Assembly: GCA_004292755.1 (NCBI GenBank)
Contig: RDXE01000032.1
Coordinates: forward strand, 1-64,000
Length of the DNA stretch: 64,000 bases
Direction: 5' to 3'
Source of the DNA: Alphaproteobacteria bacterium
GTDB taxonomy: Bacteria; Pseudomonadota; Alphaproteobacteria; Elsterales; Elsteraceae
Below are positions 35,771 through 45,122 of this stretch, in pieces (the first letter of the stretch is position 1; every line of letters starts with the position of its first letter). A program made the position numbers and the translations under genes. The notes under the pieces were generated by a model that was given only the letters and a program-made list of their open reading frames with translations, was not told the DNA's origin and made no database searches.

Positions 35771-37768
35771 CTAGCCGATCACGAAGTTGGTGGCACTCAA
35801 AGCAGTTGGCAGCACGCCAACAATGGTGACGGTGTTGCCCGACCCCAGGTCCAGAATGGTGTCGCTGCCCGACTGGCTCAGGCGTGCCAGCATGTCGGCG
35901 GCGGAGGCGATGGCTTGACCGTTCAAGCTTGCAGTGATCTGCACGCGGTCTTCCGCCGGGCGGAAGTCCAGAATGCGGTCGCGGCCCGAGCCATCGGTGA
36001 ACTGGAAGGTGTCCGGTCCTGTCACCAGGGTGACTTGGCGGCCTTCGCTTTGACCATTGCGGAAATAGTGGAACAGCGGGTTGACCCCGGCCGAAGCCAC
36101 ATCCGGGTTCATGCGCAAATACTCACTGGTGTCGAAGGCACGGCTTGGGTCACGCCCCTCGCGCCAGCCGAATTCCAGGTAATGTTGGAGGGGGTTGATG
36201 CCAGCCCTGGCCACATCAGGATTGAGGCTGAGGTAGAGTGCGGCATCGAAAATCGTGCCGACATCCAGGCTAATGCTCCGCTGTTCTGCGAGCCCAAATG
36301 CTAGGAAGTGATCAATCGCGCTAATGCCACTGCTGGCAACGTCAGGATTGAGGCTCATGTAGGTGCTGACCAATGAGGGCAGCGCGTACACCAGTTGGAC
36401 CGCATCACCAATCAGCACATCGTCGCCAGCATCGCCGCCGATCACATCATTGTCGCGGCCGCCAACCAGCGTATCGGCGCCGTCACCGCCGAACAGGCTA
36501 TCATTTGCTGTCGCGGCATTGATCCACTGACCGCTCTCATCACCTTGAATGAAGGTACTGGCGAAGCTGCCAGTCACCGTGCCGGAACCGACAACAGTCC
36601 AGGCGCTAAACGCTGAGCTCTCTTGCAGCACGCCATTTTGTGGAGATTGCGCCACTTGCGTGGCAGTTGGTTGGCTCGGGATTTGGAAGGTGACAGCGGT
36701 CTGCTTGGTTGTGACCGTCGGCTCCGCCGTTGCAACCGGGGCAAGGGCGCCCACGGACAGGATCACATCATGGGTGCCGCTGAGCACCGTGCTCCAAGCG
36801 CCGGTTGGGTTGGTGAATGTCACGTTTGGCCCAGCAGCGCCGTCAAGTTGCACGGTACCGGTAATCGCCTTGCCGTTCAGCGCCAGCAGATGGTCACGAA
36901 TGGTGGCATTGCTTGACGTTGTGAACAGGATTGTGTCGCCGGTGCTAAAGTCGGCGATGGTGATGCCGCTGGTGGTGGCAGTGACCAAGTTAAAGCGGTC
37001 GTCGCCGAGGCCTCCGGTCAAGTGATCATCGGTACTGGCGACCAGGGTATCATTGCCGTCGCCACCGTTCACGGTATCGGTACCGGCGCCACCAGTCAAA
37101 CTGTCATCGCCAAGCCCGCCTAACATGGAATCAGAGTCATTGCCACCAAGAAGCGTATCGTTACCCTCACCACCGTTCAAAGTATCGAGACCCGCGCCGC
37201 CGGATATAGTGTCTGCGTCATCGCCACCTTCTATAGTATCATTGCCATTGCCGCCAAGCAGTGTGTCGGCGCCAGCCCCGCCGAGGACACTGTCATTGTC
37301 ATCTCCGCCATTCATACTGTCGGCGCCGAGACCACCGATCAGTGTATCATCACCTGCTTCGCCGCGCAGCCGGTCGTTGCCGTCGCCACCATCCGCACTG
37401 TCAGCGCCCGCACCGCCGTAGAGAGTGTCGCCGCCAAGACCCCCACTGAGGGTGTCATTGAAGTCAGCCCCAATCAGCATGTCGCCGAGCGTTCCACCAG
37501 TGAAGTCGGCTGTGGTTCCTTCACCGGTCCAGGAAATACCAATTCCATGGGTTGTAACCGACAGCGCTGCATTAGACGTATCAAGCAGTTGGGTAGCGGC
37601 ACCACCATTGACGGCAGCATTCAAGATTTCCCAGCCACCCCCGCCCAATCGAACGACAACAGTTGCAGCCCCATTTCCAACAGCATCCAGAACCTGGAAG
37701 CCGGCTGCGTTTACCTTGATATTACTATATCCAGACGTGAAACTCCCGATGATATAGGAGAACTGCAT
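35771..37768 (-). CDS. Large RTX (hemolysin-type Ca-binding) secreted protein with NPDVA repeats
   Basis: 665 residues from the ATG at 37768, with GGGAG upstream. There is no classical signal peptide. Residues about 100-258 are glycine/aspartate-rich RTX nonapeptides (GGxGxDxLx), with a second short block near 422-455. Residues about 470-577 hold three 28-residue repeats of the type YL.LNPDVA..GINPL.HYLEFG..EGR. The C-terminus (QFTDGSGRDRILDF...) resembles the terminal region used for type I secretion. An extracellular or surface protein is expected, folding in calcium. No catalytic domain and no adjacent type I secretion genes (HlyB/HlyD/TolC) were found in the window. Confidence 0.88.
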   Translation of the reverse strand: MQFSYIIGSFTSGYSNIKVNAAGFQVLDAVGNGAATVVVRLGGGGWEILNAAVNGGAATQLLDTSNAALSVTTHGIGISWTGEGTTADFTGGTLGDMLIGADFNDTLSGGLGGDTLYGGAGADSADGGDGNDRLRGEAGDDTLIGGLGADSMNGGDDNDSVLGGAGADTLLGGNGNDTIEGGDDADTISGGAGLDTLNGGEGNDTLLGGNDSDSMLGGLGDDSLTGGAGTDTVNGGDGNDTLVASTDDHLTGGLGDDRFNLVTATTSGITIADFSTGDTILFTTSSNATIRDHLLALNGKAITGTVQLDGAAGPNVTFTNPTGAWSTVLSGTHDVILSVGALAPVATAEPTVTTKQTAVTFQIPSQPTATQVAQSPQNGVLQESSAFSAWTVVGSGTVTGSFASTFIQGDESGQWINAATANDSLFGGDGADTLVGGRDNDVIGGDAGDDVLIGDAVQLVYALPSLVSTYMSLNPDVASSGISAIDHFLAFGLAEQRSISLDVGTIFDAALYLSLNPDVARAGINPLQHYLEFGWREGRDPSRAFDTSEYLRMNPDVASAGVNPLFHYFRNGQSEGRQVTLVTGPDTFQFTDGSGRDRILDFRPAEDRVQITASLNGQAIASAADMLARLSQSGSDTILDLGSGNTVTIVGVLPTALSATNFVIG
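36038..36373 (-). repeat. Three 28-residue NPDVA protein repeats
   Basis: In the RTX protein, three units start at Y-M-S, Y-L-S and Y-L-R. They share LNPDVA / MNPDVA, a G(I/V)(N/S) step, a H(Y/F) pair and a final (E)(G/Q)R, spaced about 38-42 residues apart. This repeat type also occurs in other alphaproteobacterial secreted proteins and glycan enzymes as I recall; function unknown. Confidence 0.8.
36995..37468 (-). repeat. RTX nonapeptide repeat block
   Basis: About 17 tandem GGxGxDx(L/I/M)x units encoded within the RTX gene. Each predicts a half-site of a calcium-binding beta-roll. Several units vary at the Asp or Gly positions, and the 27-nt periodicity is visible in the DNA. Confidence 0.85.
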
Positions 37769-37801
37769 CTCTCTTACTCCCAATGAACGCAATCAGCAGG
37801 G

Positions 37802-37852
37802 GGCGCGGGATACCCCCGCCGCAGCGCCTGCTGCGGGGTACAAGGGCGCGCC
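37802..37852 (-). promoter_or_regulatory. Structured leader 34 nt upstream of the RTX start codon
   Basis: Outer stem GGCGCG (37802-37807) with CGCGCC (37847-37852); inner stem CCGCAG (37819-37824) with CTGCGG (37831-37836), six-base loop. If transcription starts near 38010, this hairpin lies in a 5' leader of about 240 nt. It could be a terminator/attenuator or a stability element. Its role is unknown. Confidence 0.4.
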
Positions 37853-38017
37853 TGTCTTGGGTAAGAAAAATCACATTCCCATGCTCAATAAAAGCCCCAT
37901 GACGCCGGAGAAATGGGCACATGCACAGGTTATTTTTGGTTAAAGGCAAATCAATAGAAACCTGAACGGCAGATTTGTTTTTCGGATGTGGAGCCAATCA
38001 GTCGTTTTCATTTGGTT

Positions 38018-38034
38018 ATTATAAAGATCTTTAT
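38018..38034 (-). promoter_or_regulatory. -10 element overlapping a perfect 14-bp palindrome
   Basis: On the minus strand TATAAT (38023-38018) overlaps ATAAAGATCTTTAT, a perfect palindrome at 38021-38034. That is a plausible operator for a dimeric repressor controlling the RTX gene. No good -35 was found at 16-18 nt, so an activator-dependent promoter is possible. Confidence 0.4.
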
Positions 38035-38248
38035 GCCATATTTATTTGTATCAAATTGGCACTCTGGCACACCTAACAGGTTAATGTTGGGAGTTTAAGG
38101 TCTTGCGAAGAAGAGTTCGCAAGGTGTCTGCTATAGTGACACAGCTAGGGTCCACGAAGACACATGGTCCACGTGTTCCCCACCAACACGACTGCCAAAA
38201 AAGACGTGGTCAGACCGAGTGTCACCCGTTTTGTGGGGCGGTACAGGC

Positions 38249-39565
38249 CTAAGTGCCAGAGACGAGGAAACCTGGCACCTCGGCCAGCGGCACCGCGGTC
38301 TGCTCACCCGTGCCAAGTGCCTTCACTTGGACGACGCCGGCCGCACGATCATCCGGGCCTTGGATGAGGGCGAAGCGGCAGTGGCGCTCAGCCGCGAGCT
38401 TCATTTGTCCGCCGATCTTGCCGCCAACCAAATCCACCTCGGCCGAAGCACCAGCTGCACGGATCGCGCGCACCAAGTCCAACGCGGTGGTACGGGCGTC
38501 GGCGTCCCACACGGTGACATAGGCGGTTGGCCCTGCGACCTCGGTCGTTGCCTGCTCGGTCAGCATCAAGATGCGCTCAATGCCGAGGCTGCCACCGCAC
38601 ACTGGTTCCTCCTTGCCACCGAACAGCTTGGTCAAGCCGTCATAGCGGCCACCGCCAGCAATGGAACCACCATAGGTGGGGGTGACGAACTCAAAGATCG
38701 CACCGGTGTAGTAGTCCAAGCCGCGGGCCAGCAGCGGATCAAAGCGGATGCTGCCGCCGACCAGCCGATCGCCCAGCGCCCCCACAATCTCAGCCACTTC
38801 GGCAAGGCCTGCGGCCCCAGTCGGCAGCGCGGCCAGCTTGTCGGCCAGCAGGGCTGCAAAATCAGCGCGGGCGAGGTCAGCCACAAGGGGGGTGGCAACC
38901 TCCGGCGGCAGACCCTGGGTGGCGAATTCCTCGGGCAGTTTGTCGATGCCGATCTTGTCCAACTTGTCCAGCGCGGTCACGGCGCCGCCATGCAACGCTT
39001 CGGGCACGTCATAGGCCGTCATCATGCCTTTCAGCACTTTGCGGCTGTTTAGCCGGATCTCATAGCCGGTGAAACTCAAGCCCGCGATTGCTGCCGTCAT
39101 CGCCGATAGCACCTCGATGTCAGCGAGTGTGCTTGGCGAGCCGACGATGTCGACGTCGCACTGATAGAACTCCCGGAAGCGGCCCTTGCCGGGGCGGTCT
39201 GCCCGCCACACCGGCGCCATCTGATAGCGCTTGAAAATGCGCGGCAGCTTGTGGCGGTTGGCGGTGACGGCGCGCATGGTTGGCACGGTCAAGTCATAGC
39301 GCAGCGCCATGTCGGCCAACTCGCCATCCTCGGCGCGGTCCAACGCCTCGCCTCGCTTCAGGATCTTGAAGATCAGCTTCTCGCCCTCGTCGCCATACTT
39401 GCCGGTCAGCGTTTCCAACCGCTCAAAGCAGGGGGTGTCGAAGGGCAGAAAGCCATGCTGCTCAAACGCCGCGCGCACGATGCGGAAAGCATCCAGCCGC
39501 CGCTGCATATCGGCTGGCAGGAAATCGCGGGTACCGGAGGCGGGGGCAACAGAGGGCTTGCTCAC
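38249..39565 (-). CDS. hisS: Histidyl-tRNA synthetase
   Basis: 438 residues from the GTG at 39565. Class II synthetase motifs: GTRDFLP at the N-terminus, motif 2 FKRYQMAPVWRADRPGKGRFREFYQCDVD, histidine-specific LARGLDYYTGAIFE and GGGRYDGLTKLFGG, motif 3 GGSLGIERI, then the anticodon-binding domain. Ligates histidine to tRNA-His in the cytosol. Ribosome-binding support is weak; the start was chosen because family members begin just before the 'GTRDFLP' segment. It is divergent from degP, with 180 nt between them. Confidence 0.97.
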   Translation of the reverse strand: MSKPSVAPASGTRDFLPADMQRRLDAFRIVRAAFEQHGFLPFDTPCFERLETLTGKYGDEGEKLIFKILKRGEALDRAEDGELADMALRYDLTVPTMRAVTANRHKLPRIFKRYQMAPVWRADRPGKGRFREFYQCDVDIVGSPSTLADIEVLSAMTAAIAGLSFTGYEIRLNSRKVLKGMMTAYDVPEALHGGAVTALDKLDKIGIDKLPEEFATQGLPPEVATPLVADLARADFAALLADKLAALPTGAAGLAEVAEIVGALGDRLVGGSIRFDPLLARGLDYYTGAIFEFVTPTYGGSIAGGGRYDGLTKLFGGKEEPVCGGSLGIERILMLTEQATTEVAGPTAYVTVWDADARTTALDLVRAIRAAGASAEVDLVGGKIGGQMKLAAERHCRFALIQGPDDRAAGVVQVKALGTGEQTAVPLAEVPGFLVSGT

Positions 39566-39745
39566 GGGCAAAACTCGCAACAGAAAACTGGAAGCGTGCG
39601 GACGCACAAACCGAAGCCGTGCGGAGGCACGACTGGAACCGGCAACAGGGTCACGCACTTACCGCTGGCGCTCGCGGCCTGCAACCTCCATCTGAGCCGC
39701 AGGGGCGGAGGTTTGGCACAGGGTCGGCAGACTAGGGTGAACACG

Positions 39746-41142
39746 ATGCGCGGATTGATGGTCTTCTGTGTTGGGCTGGCGATGATGGTAAGCGGGTCGG
39801 TGCTGGCGCAAACCCGCACCGTGCCGCAGTCGCGCGATCAGGTGCAGCTGTCTTTCGCGCCGGTTGTGCGCCAAGCCGCACCGGCTGTGGTGAACATCTT
39901 CACCAAACGGGTGGTGCGTCAGGCGGGCAATCCGCTGCTGGATGACCCGATTTTCCGCCGCTTCTTTGGCGACCGCATTCCCGGCGGCGGCGGCGGCGGG
40001 CAGGGGCGGGTGCAGAACTCCCTCGGCTCGGGTGTGATCGTTGACCCCTCGGGCTTAATCGTCACCAACAACCATGTTATCCGCGATGCCGACGAGATCA
40101 CCGTCGTGCTGGCGGACCGACGCGAGTTTGAAGCCGAAGTGGTTCGCCGGGATGAGCGCACCGACCTTGCGGTGCTGCGCATTGCAACCAACGGGCAGGC
40201 GCTGCCCGCCCTGCGCTTTCGCGACAGTGATGATCTGGAGGTCGGGGACATCGTGATCGCCATCGGCAACCCGTTTGGGGTTGGTCAGACGGTCACCCAA
40301 GGCGTTGTCTCCGCCCTAGCGCGCACGGCCGGCGGCATCAGCGACTATAGCTTCTTCATTCAAACCGATGCCGCGATCAACCCTGGCAACTCCGGCGGCG
40401 CCCTGGTCACCCTGGATGGCCGGCTGGTCGGCATCAACACAGCGATCTACTCGCGCGGTGGGGGCTCCATTGGTATCGGCTTTGCCATTCCCGCCAATAT
40501 GGTGCGCACCGTGCTGGATCAGTCTGGTCGCCGGGTGGTCCGCGCGTGGCTGGGGGCTGGCGGTACAGCAGTGACGGCGGAGATGGCCCCCTCCCTCGGC
40601 CTGGACCGCCCGGTGGGTGTGTTGATTGAGGAGGTGGCGCCCGAGTCTCCCGCCGCGCGGGCGGGCCTGCGTCGCGGCGATGTGGTGACGGCCATCGCGG
40701 GGCGGGATGTCAGCGATCCCGAATCGCTACGCTATCGCGTAGCAACGCTGCCCATCGGCCAAACGGCCGCGCTGACAGTTCTGCGCCAGGGGCGGCCGCA
40801 ACAGATCAGCGTTGCGCTGCAGCCGCCGCCGGAGACACCGCCGCGGGACCTGACCCGTATTCAAGGGGCAGTGCCGTTCCAAGGCGCAACCGTCGCCAAC
40901 CTCTCCCCCGCCTTGGTGGAGGAGATCGGGTTCGCTGGTCCAACCCGCGGTGTCGTGGTGATGGAGGTGGAGCGTGGCTCAAACGCCGCCCGCGTCGGGC
41001 TCCAGCCAGGGGATGTGTTGCTGCGCATCAATGGTGAACCGGTGCAAGCCGCCCGTAGCGTGCAGGCGCAGTTGAACGCGGCGCGCGTCTGGCGGCTGGA
41101 GGTGCGGCGCGGCGCCCAAACCCTCTCCATCCAGGTGCAGGG

Positions 41143-41146
<4 letters not shown>
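39746..41146 (+). CDS. Periplasmic serine protease of the DegP/DegQ family
   Basis: 466 residues from the ATG at 39746 (AGGGTG upstream). The signal peptide MRGLMVFCVGLAMMVSGSVLA precedes a trypsin-like domain with the triad H110 (TNNHVI), D140 (ERTDLAVL) and S216 (GNSGGAL). Two PDZ domains follow (about 270-360 and 385-460). It degrades or refolds damaged envelope proteins. The next gene, rarA, starts on its stop codon (GTGA) and the coupling continues through five genes, which is an unusual mix of functions. Confidence 0.94.
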
Positions 41147-42476
<1,330 letters not shown>

Positions 42477-42480
<4 letters not shown>

Positions 42481-42854
42481 GCGCGTGGCTTGCAGTGGCA
42501 TTGGGCGGCGCCATCGGCTCCCTCGGGCGGTATCTAGCTGTCGGCTGGGTGACTGGGCTGGTGGGGCCGGGGTTTCCCTATGGCACGCTGGCGGTCAATG
42601 TGATCGGTGGCTTCGCGATGGGGGCAGTGGTGGCGCTGGCGGAAGCAACAGCGTGGATTAACCCAACAACGCGGCTGCTGCTGGCAACGGGGATTCTGGG
42701 TGGATTCACCACCTTTAGCGCCTTCTCGCTGGATGTTATGCAGCAACTGGATCGCGGGGCGGTGTGGAGCGCGCTCGCCTATGCCCTGGTATCCGTCCTA
42801 GGCTCGGTCGCCGCCCTCTGGTGTGGGCGCGCACTGGCGAGGATGATCGGGTGA
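42477..42854 (+). CDS. crcB: Fluoride exporter CrcB (Fluc)
   Basis: 125 residues, four transmembrane helices. GGAIGSLGRYL, GTLAVNVIGGFAMG and TGILGGFTTFSAFSLD are the Fluc signatures, including the phenylalanine box. It works as a dual-topology homodimer that lets fluoride out of the cell. The ATG overlaps the rarA stop (ATGA). No fluoride riboswitch is possible directly upstream, as there is no intergenic space. Confidence 0.95.
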
Positions 42855-43792
42855 CCTCTATTCAACACATCACAGTACCGGATGCTGAAGCCGATCAGCG
42901 CCTGGATCGCTGGTTCAAGCGCCGCTTCCCCCAGGTCGGCCATGTTCAGCTGGAGAAGCTGCTGCGCACGGGCCAAGTGCGGGTTGATGGCAAGCGCGTG
43001 GACGCAGCGACGCGGGTCGCGGCGGGGCAGGTGATCCGCATCCCGCCGCTGCCAGAGGCGCTGCCAACACCGACGGGGCCGCGGCGCCGGATTGACCCAT
43101 CGATGGTGAAGGATTTGAAGCAGCGTGTCCTGCACCGGGATGCAGCCGTGCTGGTGCTGGACAAGCCAGCGGGTCTGGCCGTGCAGGGGGGCAGTGGCAC
43201 AACCCTGCATCTGGACGGCATGTTGGACGAGCTGCGCTTTGACTCTGAGGAGCGGCCCCGTCTGGTCCACCGGCTGGATCGCGATACGTCGGGCGTGTTG
43301 GTGCTGGCTCGCACCACCAAGGCGGCAGCAGCCCTTGCCCGCGCCTTCAAGCACAAAGATGCTGAAAAGACCTACTGGGCCATTGTGGTGGGCGTGCCGA
43401 CTATTCACAGCGGCACCATAGATGCCAATCTGTCGAAAACCGGGGGCCAGTATGAACGCATCGCGGTCACCGATGATGGTGATCGCGCGATCACCCACTA
43501 CGATGTTCTAGACCACGCCCACAAACGTGCGGCGTTGCTGGCATTGATGCCTGTGACCGGGCGCACCCACCAGTTGCGCGTCCATTGCGCCGCGATGGGC
43601 ACACCGATTCTGGGTGATGTGAAGTATGGCGGTGCCAAAGCCGTGATCGAGGGGGTGGAGCTGGCGCGTCAACTGCACCTCCACGCGCGCCGTCTGCGCA
43701 TTCCCAATCCTGCTGGCGGCTGGCTGGAAGTGACGGCCCCGCCGCCACGTCATTTGAAGCAGAGTCTGGACACGCTGGGGCTGAAGCCATGA
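42851..43792 (+). CDS. RluC-type 23S rRNA/tRNA pseudouridine synthase
   Basis: 313 residues from GTG 42851, overlapping the crcB stop. An N-terminal S4 domain (QRLDRWFKRRFPQVGHVQLE) is followed by the catalytic domain with HRLDRDTSGVLVLA (catalytic D144) and GRTHQLRVHCAAMGTPILGD. It isomerises uridine to pseudouridine in structured RNA. RluC is the closest type, but RluA/RluD cannot be fully excluded. Confidence 0.92.
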   Translation: MTSIQHITVPDAEADQRLDRWFKRRFPQVGHVQLEKLLRTGQVRVDGKRVDAATRVAAGQVIRIPPLPEALPTPTGPRRRIDPSMVKDLKQRVLHRDAAVLVLDKPAGLAVQGGSGTTLHLDGMLDELRFDSEERPRLVHRLDRDTSGVLVLARTTKAAAALARAFKHKDAEKTYWAIVVGVPTIHSGTIDANLSKTGGQYERIAVTDDGDRAITHYDVLDHAHKRAALLALMPVTGRTHQLRVHCAAMGTPILGDVKYGGAKAVIEGVELARQLHLHARRLRIPNPAGGWLEVTAPPPRHLKQSLDTLGLKP

Positions 43793-44469
43793 GCCGCCGC
43801 CTTGTGTTGTTCGACCTGGACGGCACGCTGGTGGACAGCCAGCGCATGATCCATGCCTGCATGAGCGACGCTTTCCTGGCGCGGGGTTTGGCACCGCCGC
43901 CGATTGAAGACGTCCGACGCATCGTCGGCCTGCACCTCGTTGAGGGGATCGCTCGCCTGCTACCGGTACCGCGACAGAATGACGCAGAGGCCACTGCCGA
44001 CGCCTACCGTGCGGCCTTTCGGCGTCGGCGTGACGATGGTGCCGTTGACGAGGTGCTGTTCCCTGGTGTGCGAGAGATGGTGATGACTCTCGCTGATCGC
44101 GGTTACGTGCTTGGAATTGCAACAGGAAAAGGCCTCGCAGGCTTGGACCGGGTGCTCGAGACCCATGGCTTGGCCGCCTTCTTTCCGGTTCGCCAATCGG
44201 GTGACCCACCGCCGGGAAAACCCAATCCCGCCATGGTGTTCCGGGCTTTGGCTGAGACCGGCATCCCTGCCGAGGCAGCAGTGATGGTTGGCGATACAAG
44301 TTTTGATATTGAAATGGCGGTTTCCGCTGGTGTGCGGGCGATTGGTGTGGCGTGGGGATATCATAAACCCACAGAGCTATTGGCTGCTGGAGCAGAGTGC
44401 ATTGTGGAGGAGGCGCATCAGGTGGTGCCTCTGATCGACTGTCATAGCAAAAATGACACAAACCACTGA
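43789..44469 (+). CDS. HAD-IA hydrolase (phosphoglycolate-phosphatase-like)
   Basis: 226 residues. Motif I LFDLDGTLVD (D9, D11), motif II IATGK, motif III Lys in GKPNP and motif IV MVGDTSFDIEMA are all intact, with an alpha-helical cap of the Gph type between them. It dephosphorylates a small metabolite, with substrate uncertain. It starts on the pseudouridine synthase stop (ATGA), a neighbour pair seen in other alphaproteobacteria, and ends the degP operon. Confidence 0.9.
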   Translation: MSRRLVLFDLDGTLVDSQRMIHACMSDAFLARGLAPPPIEDVRRIVGLHLVEGIARLLPVPRQNDAEATADAYRAAFRRRRDDGAVDEVLFPGVREMVMTLADRGYVLGIATGKGLAGLDRVLETHGLAAFFPVRQSGDPPPGKPNPAMVFRALAETGIPAEAAVMVGDTSFDIEMAVSAGVRAIGVAWGYHKPTELLAAGAECIVEEAHQVVPLIDCHSKNDTNH

Positions 44470-44661
44470 AAGAGTGTGGTTGCTTTGAAGCGAAGGTATT
44501 TGCTTCACTAATTCCCCTTTATCGGTGTTGTCGACCTCCGGCAGCGCCCGAAGGGCCCGTCGGCAGGGGACAGTCTGACCACGCATGGTGCGCGGCGCCA
44601 GTCCGCGCAAGGCACAACCAAGCGGGATTAGACCGATGGCGCAGTGGGGGATGAGTGGATC

Positions 44662-44979
44662 ATGATCCATGCAATTCAAAGAAGTGGTGAGACGGTTTCT
44701 GTCGCTTTTTCCGGGCTGTTGACGTTTCACAGCCGGGAAACCTCAGAAAAGCTTCTCGCTGACATCAATGATCAGCTCAAGGCTGGCGGCAACAGTCGGC
44801 TCGATCTTGACCTCGCGGGCGTTGAGGCGTTGGACAGCCTGTGGCTCGGCGTGTTCGTTCGGCTGTATCGCCGCTCGCGGGAGTTCGATGTGCACATGCG
44901 CATTCTGAAGCCGCGGCCCGAAGTGCGCCGCTTGTTCCAAGTGGTCGAACTCGACCGGATTTTTGAGGTTTGCGATTAG
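44662..44979 (+). CDS. STAS-domain protein (anti-sigma-antagonist-like)
   Basis: 105 residues from the ATG at 44662, with GGGGATGAG upstream; a GTG at 44644 is an alternative. A single STAS fold: LDLDLAGVEALDSLWLGVFV, with S59 in the position of the phosphorylated Ser of SpoIIAA-type proteins. No partner kinase or sigma factor is adjacent. The chemoreceptor gene starts 143 nt downstream on the same strand and may be co-regulated. The 192 nt upstream of this gene hold no gene; a GAAGC/GCTTC inverted repeat lies near 44487-44506. Confidence 0.82.
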   Translation: MIHAIQRSGETVSVAFSGLLTFHSRETSEKLLADINDQLKAGGNSRLDLDLAGVEALDSLWLGVFVRLYRRSREFDVHMRILKPRPEVRRLFQVVELDRIFEVCD

Positions 44980-45122
44980 CCAAGCGGTGGATTGGGTTCT
45001 ACCTGCGGCAATCGACCCATGACCGGCGGGCGGCCTGGCCACGGGCACCAGCAGCGCCGGACCCGACGGTATCGAGCAGACCACGACCAAGGCCACCCAG
45101 GTGGCAGGACAGGGGGTAGGGG

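Larger units (their letters stand above)
37769..38248. other. 480-bp non-coding region upstream of the RTX gene
   Basis: The longest gene-free stretch here, between the hisS stop and the RTX start (both minus strand). It is AT-rich from 37900 to 38100. It contains a structured leader (37802-37852), a palindrome overlapping a -10 (38018-38034) and a hairpin CTTGCGAA-gaagag-TTCGCAAG (38102-38123). GTGTC (38124-38128) and GACAC (38138-38142) form a further inverted repeat, and GGTCCACG is directly repeated at 38149-38156 and 38166-38173. No credible ORF or known RNA family was recognised. Confidence 0.6.

Noticed and set aside
36995-37468. 27-nt periodic DNA resembling a CRISPR array or satellite
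   Set aside because: It is explained by in-frame RTX nonapeptide codons; units vary and there are no spacers.
39566-39745. GGAAC near 39628 as part of an ECF-type promoter for degP
   Set aside because: No matching -10 at 16-17 nt.
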